DNA of 35,958 bases from assembly GCF_947495455.1 (NCBI RefSeq), contig NZ_CANLZC010000057.1, positions 1 to 35,958 of the forward strand. Reading direction: 5' to 3'. The notes under the pieces were generated by a model that did no database searches, was not told where the DNA came from, and saw nothing but the letters and a program-made list of their open reading frames with translations. A program made the position numbers and the translations under genes. Below, one piece after another: positions 1 to 6,242 of the stretch; within the stretch, counting starts at the first letter, position 1; each line of letters opens with the position of its first letter. The stretch is from an uncultured Shewanella sp. Lineage in GTDB: Bacteria; Pseudomonadota; Gammaproteobacteria; Enterobacterales; Shewanellaceae.

Positions 1-75
1 AGTTCCCAAATAAAATCAACTTCCTGGGAATCACCTGTGAGTAAAAAAACTGGGGATTCATCAGTCACGGGTATA
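1..75. repeat. Left copy of 75-bp terminal inverted repeat
   Basis: These 75 bases are an exact reverse complement of 35883-35957, and similarity stops abruptly after the shared TATA-ending boundary. Both strands are open in at least one frame: the plus strand reads ...ESPVSKKTGDSSVTG then a stop, and the minus strand can start at a GTG and run off the window edge. It replaces the 3' end of ftsH that would be expected upstream of folP in this group. It is probably the edge of a dispersed element or repeat; the family is not recognised. Confidence 0.9.
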
Positions 76-138
76 TATTGATTTGATATTTCTTATTTTA
101 AGTTTGCTTAATGGTCGATTTTTGGAGGAAAGTATTCA

Positions 139-987
139 GTGTTTGAATTAAAAAATAAGCATAAAGCATTAAGCTTAAGGTCTCCTTTAGTGATGGGGAT
201 CGTCAATGTGACACCGGATTCTTTTTCTGATGGTGGCCGTTTTTCTCAGTTTGAAAAAGCGTGCCAACAGGCCGATAAACTCATTGCCGAAGGCGCCAAA
301 ATCATTGATGTGGGCGGGGAATCGACTCGACCCGGTGCCGATGAAGTCAGTTTGCAAGATGAGCTGGCGCGAGTGATCCCACTCATTGAATATGTACAGA
401 GTCAATATCAAGATATTTGGATATCCATTGATACCAGTAAACCTGAGGTAATGGAGCAAGCGATTCTGGCGGGTGCTGACATGATTAATGATGTTCGCGC
501 ACTGCAAATGCCTGATGCACTAGAGGTTGCGGCACGTTTGCAGGTGCCAGTGTGTTTAATGCATATGCAAGGTAATCCTAAAAATATGCAAGCATCACCT
601 CAATATCAAGATGTCATTCAAGAAGTTAAAGATTTTTTTGAAGCACGGGTTCAAGCGTGTTTGAACGCTGGGATTAAGCGTGAAAATATTCTTATTGACC
701 CCGGATTTGGCTTTGGCAAAAGCTTGAGGCATAATTTTGAGTTATTGGGGCGATTATCAGAATTTAATGTATTAGGGTTTCCTTTGCTAATCGGTTTATC
801 CCGTAAAAGTATGTTTGGTCATTTGCTTGATAGGGATGTTTCGGCAAGGTTACCGGCAAGTTTAGCGGGAAATTTATTGGCTGCTCAAGCAGGTGCTCAT
901 ATTTTTCGAGTACATGATGTATTAGAGACGCAAGATGTTTTAACCGTTTTAAAGGAGAGTCAGCAATTCAAGCTTCAAACGGTATAA
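139..987 (+). CDS. folP: Dihydropteroate synthase
   Basis: FolP condenses p-aminobenzoate with 6-hydroxymethyl-dihydropterin pyrophosphate to make dihydropteroate in cytosolic folate synthesis; it is the sulfonamide target. The 282-residue protein has the full family motif set: MGIVNVTPDSFSDGG (19-33), IDVGGESTRPGA (56-67), IDTSKPEV (97-104), IND (116-118), LMHMQGNP (140-147), IDPGFGFGKS (186-195), GLSRKS (219-224) and RVHD near 257. The start is a GTG at 139, supported by GGAGGA at 124-129 with a 9-nt spacer. Its usual upstream neighbour ftsH is not visible because the terminal repeat comes first; glmM follows 145 nt later, as is common in gammaproteobacteria. Length and motifs are normal. 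Confidence 0.97.
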   Translation: MFELKNKHKALSLRSPLVMGIVNVTPDSFSDGGRFSQFEKACQQADKLIAEGAKIIDVGGESTRPGADEVSLQDELARVIPLIEYVQSQYQDIWISIDTSKPEVMEQAILAGADMINDVRALQMPDALEVAARLQVPVCLMHMQGNPKNMQASPQYQDVIQEVKDFFEARVQACLNAGIKRENILIDPGFGFGKSLRHNFELLGRLSEFNVLGFPLLIGLSRKSMFGHLLDRDVSARLPASLAGNLLAAQAGAHIFRVHDVLETQDVLTVLKESQQFKLQTV

Positions 988-1132
988 ATTTGAATTGATG
1001 ATCAAGATAACATTTTATTTTTGTAGTATGAAATATTATTAGATTAATTTGAGCCTTTGCTGACTCATTAATTTCAATAATGAATATAGTCAAGTGGGTT
1101 TCAATGCGAGAAGCTCACAAATGGAGAAAAAC

Positions 1133-2464
1133 GTGAGAAAATTTTTTGGTACGGATGGTATTCGTGGCAAGGTTGGGGCAGGAAAAATGACCCCAGAGCT
1201 AGCATTAAAATTGGGCTGGGCGGCAGGCCGAGTCTTATCTCGTGCAGGCACAAAAAAAGTCATTATAGGAAAAGACACGCGAATTTCAGGTTACTTATTT
1301 GAATCGGCAATGGAAGCAGGGCTAAGTGCTGCAGGTTTGAGCGTGATGTTAGTCGGTCCGATGCCGACTCCCGCGATTGCTTATTTAACGCGAACATTTC
1401 GCGCTGAAGCGGGGGTTGTGATCAGTGCATCCCATAATCCTTACTATGATAATGGTATTAAGTTCTTCTCCAATGACGGCAGTAAATTGGATGATGATGT
1501 TGAGCTAGCAATTGAAGCGGAGCTGGATAAGCCTCTAGTCTGCGTCGAGTCACACTTGCTAGGTAAGGTTTCTCGAATTGATGATGCTGCCGGGCGCTAC
1601 ATTGAGTATTGTAAAGGTCACTTTCCTGCAGAGCACACATTAGAAGGATTGAAAATTGTGGTCGATTGCGCCCATGGTGCGACTTATCATATTGCCCCAA
1701 ATGTCTTTAGAGAGCTAGGGGCTGAGGTCATTGCCATTGGCGATAAACCTGATGGGCTTAATATTAACCATGAGGTGGGTGCCACATCCATGGGGAAAAT
1801 TTGTGAAACTGTGGTTGCCGAACATGCTGATTTAGGCATAGCCATTGATGGTGATGGCGATCGCATTATGATGGTTGATAGGCAAGGCCGTATCATTGAT
1901 GGTGATGAGATCTTATATATATTAGCCAGTGATGCACAGTCTCGTGGTGTATTAAAAGGTGGTGTTGTTGGCACCTTAATGTCCAACTTAGGGCTTGAAT
2001 TGGCTCTAAAAGAATTAGATATTCCTTTTGCTCGTTCTAAAGTGGGTGATCGTTATGTGATGGAACTGCTCAAAGAGCATGATTGGCGCATAGGCGGTGA
2101 AAATTCAGGGCATATTCTTAATTTAGATCACGGTACAACTGGCGATGGCATTGTTGCGGGTATTTTGGTATTAGCAGCGATGCAGCGTAGTGGTAAAACC
2201 CTTGAAGCATTGACGGCGAAAATGAGTATGCTACCACAAGTGCTTGTGAATGTTCGTTTTGAGGGGGATAATGATCCTTTATCATCCAATCAAGTGTTAG
2301 CGGCGAAAGAAGCCGTTGAAACTCAGTTGGGTGCGCGAGGACGAGTCTTATTGAGAAAATCAGGAACAGAGCCTCTATTACGTGTCATGGTTGAGGGTGA
2401 TGAAAAAGGGAAAGTAATGGAACATGCTCACTTTATTGCAGAAGCGGTGAGAAGTTTAGTATGA
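1133..2464 (+). CDS. glmM: Phosphoglucosamine mutase
   Basis: GlmM interconverts glucosamine-6-phosphate and glucosamine-1-phosphate, feeding UDP-GlcNAc for peptidoglycan and lipopolysaccharide; here UDP-GlcNAc is also the substrate of the neuC product near the window end. The protein shows the alpha-D-phosphohexomutase pattern: active-site serine in ISASHNP (about S100), metal loop DGDGDR (239-244), sugar-binding GENSGH (322-327) and the phosphate-binding RKSGTEP (408-414). The start chosen is GTG 1133 with GGAG 6 nt upstream, giving 443 residues beginning RKFFGTDGIRG; the frame stays open upstream, and ATG 1121 is a plausible alternative adding four residues. It follows folP in the conserved order. 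Confidence 0.97.
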   Translation: MRKFFGTDGIRGKVGAGKMTPELALKLGWAAGRVLSRAGTKKVIIGKDTRISGYLFESAMEAGLSAAGLSVMLVGPMPTPAIAYLTRTFRAEAGVVISASHNPYYDNGIKFFSNDGSKLDDDVELAIEAELDKPLVCVESHLLGKVSRIDDAAGRYIEYCKGHFPAEHTLEGLKIVVDCAHGATYHIAPNVFRELGAEVIAIGDKPDGLNINHEVGATSMGKICETVVAEHADLGIAIDGDGDRIMMVDRQGRIIDGDEILYILASDAQSRGVLKGGVVGTLMSNLGLELALKELDIPFARSKVGDRYVMELLKEHDWRIGGENSGHILNLDHGTTGDGIVAGILVLAAMQRSGKTLEALTAKMSMLPQVLVNVRFEGDNDPLSSNQVLAAKEAVETQLGARGRVLLRKSGTEPLLRVMVEGDEKGKVMEHAHFIAEAVRSLV

Positions 2465-2598
2465 TCCTTTTTTAACCGATACGAGAGTTAAGAGTATCGT
2501 GGAAAGTTTAAGGAACGGGTTTCATGAGTCATTGAGGCCCGCTTCGCATAAAAAGTAGCCGTACGATCCCATTTCAATAAAAATAATGCTTTTTGCTA

Positions 2599-2627
2599 TT
2601 GTAACTTAGCTAGGGGTTCGCTATTAT
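2599..2627 (+). promoter_or_regulatory. Candidate sigma-70 promoter for tpiA
   Basis: TTGTAA at 2599-2604 and TATTAT at 2622-2627 are separated by 17 bp, about 27 bp ahead of the tpiA start. It lies in the 189-nt gap after glmM, so tpiA-secG can be transcribed independently. Prediction by inspection only. Confidence 0.55.
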
Positions 2628-2653
2628 TCACGCCGCTTTCAGAGGAGATGGTG

Positions 2654-3436
2654 ATGACACAAAGACGTCCGATGGTTGCAGGTAACTGGAAAATGAATGG
2701 TGATGCAGATTTAGCGAGTGCTTTGTTTGTGGTGTTTAATGAAAAGTTATCAGCGCAGAGTCCTGAAGTAGTATTGTGCCCACCAAGCATTTATTTGGAA
2801 AGTGTAAAGCAAGCGTATGAAGTTTCAGAGCTTGATTTTAAGTCAAGTGTTGTAAAGTTAGGTGCGCAATCTGTTAGTGAATATGCTAACGGAGCCTATA
2901 CAGGTGAAATATCCGCTTCAATGCTGAAAGATTTAGGATGCCAATACGTGATTATTGGTCATTCCGAAAGACGTAATCATTTTTGTGAAACCAGTGAAGT
3001 GATTGCTGAAAAATTTGCTGCAGCCAAGCAAGAAGGCTTGATACCTATATTGTGTATAGGTGAATCAGAAAAAGAGCGAAAAGCAAATCAAACATTTGAT
3101 GTCATTGGTAATGAAATTGATACCATTATCGCAAGAAATGGCATCAATGCTTTTGACCAAGCCGTTATCGCTTATGAGCCACTTTGGGCTATAGGTACAG
3201 GTAACAGCGCTACGCCTGAGCAGGCACAAGAAGTGCATGCGTTTATTCGCAAGCGTCTGCTAGAAGGAACTCCATCAATTGGAGAAAACATTAGGATATT
3301 GTACGGTGGTAGCGTAACACCGAGTAACGCAGCAGATTTATTTGCTCAACCTGATGTAGACGGTGGTTTAATTGGCGGTGTAAGCCTTAAGCCTACTGAT
3401 TTTCTCAGTTTATGTACAATAGCGATGAGCGTGTAA
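2654..3436 (+). CDS. tpiA: Triosephosphate isomerase
   Basis: TpiA interconverts dihydroxyacetone phosphate and glyceraldehyde-3-phosphate in cytosolic glycolysis and gluconeogenesis. It also channels the glyceraldehyde-3-phosphate made when DeoC (in this window) splits deoxyribose-5-phosphate. The 260-residue protein keeps the active-site residues: N11 and K13 in GNWKMNG, H103 in IIGHSERR, and E175 in AYEPLWAIGTG; the phosphate loop YGGSV is at about 217-221. GAGGAG at 642-647 (offset 2000) abuts the ATG at 2648, so the ATG at 2654 with a 6-nt spacer is the better start. The secG start follows one base after the stop, so the two are cotranscribed. Confidence 0.97.
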   Translation: MTQRRPMVAGNWKMNGDADLASALFVVFNEKLSAQSPEVVLCPPSIYLESVKQAYEVSELDFKSSVVKLGAQSVSEYANGAYTGEISASMLKDLGCQYVIIGHSERRNHFCETSEVIAEKFAAAKQEGLIPILCIGESEKERKANQTFDVIGNEIDTIIARNGINAFDQAVIAYEPLWAIGTGNSATPEQAQEVHAFIRKRLLEGTPSIGENIRILYGGSVTPSNAADLFAQPDVDGGLIGGVSLKPTDFLSLCTIAMSV

Positions 3437-3437
3437 T

Positions 3438-3788
3438 ATGTATGAAGTTTTAATGGTAATGTACTTGTTGGTAGCGTTAGGTTTAATTGGCCTAATTCTT
3501 ATTCAGCAAGGAAAAGGTGCAGATATGGGAGCCTCATTTGGCGCCGGTGCCTCTGCAACTTTATTTGGGTCTTCAGGTTCGGGAAACTTTTTAACTCGTT
3601 CTACGGCAATTTTAGCCATTGCTTTTTTTGCTTTAAGTTTAACCATTGGTAACTTAAGTGCTAATCATTCAAAAGCAGAAGACGAATGGAATGATTTAGG
3701 TAATCATGTTGCACCAGCTACAGAGCAAGTGCAACAAAAAACAGATAATTCAGAGAACACTGAAAATAATTCAAGTATTCCTGATTAA
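3438..3788 (+). CDS. secG: Preprotein translocase subunit SecG
   Basis: SecG is a small inner-membrane subunit of SecYEG that assists SecA-driven export. The 116-residue protein has two hydrophobic segments (about 3-22 and 53-73) flanking the conserved cytoplasmic loop QQGKGADMGASFG and LFGSSGSGNF (23-51), then a variable polar tail. This matches E. coli SecG in layout and length. It begins immediately after tpiA and is followed 10 nt later by tRNA-Leu(GAG), the same secG-leuU arrangement seen in E. coli. Confidence 0.97.
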   Translation: MYEVLMVMYLLVALGLIGLILIQQGKGADMGASFGAGASATLFGSSGSGNFLTRSTAILAIAFFALSLTIGNLSANHSKAEDEWNDLGNHVAPATEQVQQKTDNSENTENNSSIPD

Positions 3789-3798
3789 ACCAGGTGTC

Positions 3799-3885
3799 GC
3801 CGAGGTGGCGAAATTGGTAGACGCGCAGCCTTGAGGTGGCTGTGACCTAACGGTCGTGCGGGTTCAAGTCCCGCTCTCGGCACCA
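3799..3885 (+). tRNA. leuU: tRNA-Leu (anticodon GAG)
   Basis: This is an 87-nt cloverleaf with CCA encoded. The acceptor GCCGAGG pairs with the 3' strand UCUCGGC (last pair G-U). The anticodon stem CAGCC/GGCTG holds loop TTGAGGT with anticodon GAG. It has the long variable arm of class II tRNAs and a T-arm with GGTTCAAGTCC. It lies directly after secG, so it is probably transcribed with it. Confidence 0.96.
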
Positions 3886-3950
3886 AATTTCAGATTTTAT
3901 TGGTAATAAAATCAAATTTTAATAAAGTGAAAAAGATTTGAGCTTTATTA

Positions 3951-3979
3951 TTGCAAGTATCAATATTTATCAATATACT
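3951..3979 (+). promoter_or_regulatory. Promoter of initiator tRNA / rimP-nusA-infB operon
   Basis: TTGCAA (3951-3956) and TATACT (3974-3979) are spaced by 17 bp, with the tRNA starting 13 nt after the -10 box, a near-ideal sigma-70 layout. The same segment is a perfect 10-bp inverted repeat (3951-3960 against 3975-3984), so the promoter boxes are embedded in a palindrome. Confidence 0.7.
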
Positions 3980-3992
3980 TGCAAACAGTTGA

Positions 3993-4069
<77 letters not shown>

Positions 4070-4127
4070 GTTTTTAAGTGATTCTTTTGCTTTATTCACT
4101 TAGGCTGTTACAGGTGATACACATGTT

Positions 4128-4151
4128 AACCTCGTCATTACGGGGTTTTTT
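4128..4151 (+). terminator. First leader terminator upstream of rimP
   Basis: AACCTCG and CGGGGTT (one G-T wobble) form a 7-bp stem around TCATTA and run into six T residues. It lies 59 nt after the initiator tRNA and would separate tRNA synthesis from rimP-nusA transcription unless read through. Confidence 0.7.
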
Positions 4152-4195
4152 GTTATCTGTCACTTATCAAATTGCCGCATTCGTGGGGTTGTACT

Positions 4196-4215
4196 GGGGC
4201 TTTAAGCCCTTTTTT
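4196..4215 (+). terminator. Second leader terminator upstream of rimP
   Basis: GGGCT/AGCCC is a short GC-rich stem with a 3-nt loop, followed by six T residues, ending about 19 nt before the rimP TTG start. It is a second tandem terminator in the same leader, consistent with attenuation of the nusA operon. Confidence 0.65.
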
Positions 4216-4233
4216 GTTTTTCTGGGGGTAACC

Positions 4234-4689
4234 TTGGCTACATTAGAACGCAAATTGGAACAAATGCTGACCGCACCCGTTGAAGCCTTAGGGCACGAAC
4301 TTTGGGGGATAGAATATATCCAAGCAGGCAAGCATTCTGTTGTGCGCCTTTATATAGACAATGAAAAAGGTATCTTTGTTGATGATTGTGCGGATGTGAG
4401 TCGTCAAGTAAGTGCTGTATTAGATGTCGAAGATCCAATTTCAACAGAGTATACATTGGAAGTCTCTTCTCCGGGGGTTGAACGACCTTTGTTTAATGCC
4501 AAGCAATATGAAGCCTATATAGGAGAGATGATTAAAGTACAAGTGACCATGCCTGTGGCAGGTAGCCGTAATTTAAAGGGCATCATTATTGGCGTTGAAG
4601 GTCAAATGCTGTCTCTGATGGTAGAAGGTAAAGAATTGATAATCGCTTTGGATAATATCCGTAAAAGCAATTTAATCGTAAAGTTTTGA
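4234..4689 (+). CDS. rimP: Ribosome maturation factor RimP
   Basis: RimP binds free 30S particles and assists early head-domain assembly around S12. The homologous region begins ATLERKLEQM, which places the start at TTG 4234, 5 nt after the GGGGG at 4224-4228. The open frame extends back to 4078, but that part overlaps two terminators and is non-homologous hydrophobic reading. The resulting 151 residues match the family length and contain LTAPVEALGHELWGIE near the N terminus, VSRQVSAVLDVEDPI, YTLEVSSPGVERPLF in the centre and the C-terminal Sm-like domain ending IRKSNLIVKF. It leads the rimP-nusA-infB operon. Confidence 0.94.
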   Translation: MATLERKLEQMLTAPVEALGHELWGIEYIQAGKHSVVRLYIDNEKGIFVDDCADVSRQVSAVLDVEDPISTEYTLEVSSPGVERPLFNAKQYEAYIGEMIKVQVTMPVAGSRNLKGIIIGVEGQMLSLMVEGKELIIALDNIRKSNLIVKF

Positions 4690-4715
4690 TGGATTCAGGT
4701 GAACGAGGCAAGAGG

Positions 4716-6215
4716 ATGAATAAAGAAATTCTGCTAGTCGCTGAGGCGGTTTCAAATGAGAAGGGTGTTCCTCGCGAAAAGATTTTTGAAGCGTTGGAAA
4801 TTGCCCTTGCCACAGCTACAAAGAAAAAATACGAAGGCGACATTGATGTGCGTGTTGCTATCGATCGTAAAACCGGTGGATATGAAACATTCCGTCGTTG
4901 GATGGTCGTTGAAGATGAAGGCGAAGCATTAGAAAATCCGTTTCGTGAAATTACACTTGAAGCTGCTCAATTTGAAGAGCCTGGTATTGAGCTTGGTGCT
5001 TATATCGAAGATGAAATTGAGTCAGTGGCTTTTGACCGCATTACCACGCAAACAGCGAAACAAGTTATTGTTCAAAAAGTGCGAGAAGCCGAACGTGCCC
5101 AAGTTGTGGATCAATTCCGTGATAAAGAGGGAGACTTAGTTGTTGGTGTGGTGAAAAAGAGTAATCGTGAAAGTGTCGTCGTTGACTTAGGCAACAACGC
5201 CGATGGTGTGTTGTTTAAAGAAGATTTGATTTCACGTGAATCTTTCCGTCCAGGTGACAGAGTGCGTTCATTGCTTTATTCTGTTCGCCCTGAAGCCCGT
5301 GGTGCGCAGTTATTTTTAACTCGCACTAAACCTGAAATGTTGATTGAACTATTCCGCGTAGAAGTCCCAGAAATTGCTGATGAACTTATTCAGATTATGG
5401 GAGCGGCTCGGGATGCAGGCTCACGTGCAAAAATCGCTGTAAAATCCAATGATAAAAGAATTGATCCTATTGGTGCTTGTGTGGGTATGCGCGGCGCTAG
5501 GGTGCAAGCGGTATCTAATGAGCTGGGTGGCGAGCGTGTTGATATTATTCTTTGGGATGATAATCCAGCACAGTTTGTGATCAATGCAATGGCCCCTGCG
5601 GATGTTGCTTCCATCATTGTTGATGAAGATAATCATTCGATGGATATTGCGGTAGAAGCAGATAGTTTAGCTCAAGCCATTGGTCGTAATGGTCAAAATG
5701 TTCGTTTAGCGACGCAATTAACGGGTTGGGTGCTAAATGTCATGACTGTTGATGATATGAAAGCGAAGCATCAAGCCGAAAGCGCAAAAATTATTAACTT
5801 ATTTGTGACGGCGTTAGATGTGGATGAGGATTTTGCTCGAGTCTTAGCAGATGAAGGGTTTACTTCGTTAGAAGAAATCACTTATGTGCCAGTCAATGAG
5901 CTACTTGAAATAGACGGATTTGATGAAAAGATAGTTGAATCTCTAAGAGAGAGAGCCAAAGCGGCTATTTCGACTCGTGCACTAGCAACTGAAGAAGCGT
6001 TAGACGGTGCAGAGCCAAGTGAAGAGCTATTGGCTCTTGAAGGTTTAGAAAGACATTTAGCATTCGTATTGGCGAGTAAAGGCGTCGTTACGCTTGAAGA
6101 TTTAGCCGAACAAGGCATTGACGATTTGATCGAAATTGAAGAATTGACAGAAGAAAAAGCTGGTGAGCTGATCATGGCTGCCCGTAATATCTGTTGGTTT
6201 GGCGAAGATGCATAA
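4716..6215 (+). CDS. nusA: Transcription elongation/termination factor NusA
   Basis: NusA binds RNA polymerase and nascent RNA, modulating pausing, intrinsic termination and antitermination. The start at ATG 4716 has GAGG 7 nt upstream and gives 499 residues beginning MNKEILLVAEAVSNEK, as in other gammaproteobacteria; the frame is open a further 10 codons upstream without homology. Visible domains are the N-terminal polymerase-binding domain (1-130), S1 (about 135-200), KH1 with GACVGMRG (253-260), KH2 with AIGRNGQNVRLA (321-332), and two acidic helical repeats (about 360-425 and 435-499). NusA may act on the tandem leader terminators of its own operon, which is inference from position. Confidence 0.97.
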   Translation: MNKEILLVAEAVSNEKGVPREKIFEALEIALATATKKKYEGDIDVRVAIDRKTGGYETFRRWMVVEDEGEALENPFREITLEAAQFEEPGIELGAYIEDEIESVAFDRITTQTAKQVIVQKVREAERAQVVDQFRDKEGDLVVGVVKKSNRESVVVDLGNNADGVLFKEDLISRESFRPGDRVRSLLYSVRPEARGAQLFLTRTKPEMLIELFRVEVPEIADELIQIMGAARDAGSRAKIAVKSNDKRIDPIGACVGMRGARVQAVSNELGGERVDIILWDDNPAQFVINAMAPADVASIIVDEDNHSMDIAVEADSLAQAIGRNGQNVRLATQLTGWVLNVMTVDDMKAKHQAESAKIINLFVTALDVDEDFARVLADEGFTSLEEITYVPVNELLEIDGFDEKIVESLRERAKAAISTRALATEEALDGAEPSEELLALEGLERHLAFVLASKGVVTLEDLAEQGIDDLIEIEELTEEKAGELIMAARNICWFGEDA

Positions 6216-6242
6216 GTCGATCAACAGAGGGGGAGTTTACAG

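Noticed and set aside
1..78. Reading the plus-strand ...ESPVSKKTGDSSVTGIY stop as the FtsH C terminus.
   Set aside because: The same reading occurs in the right-hand repeat, which is not an ftsH copy, and it does not resemble the FtsH tail I would expect; it is repeat-derived.
4078..4233. N-terminal membrane extension of RimP.
   Set aside because: The extra open frame overlaps two terminators, has no family match, and a TTG with a strong ribosome site gives the normal length.
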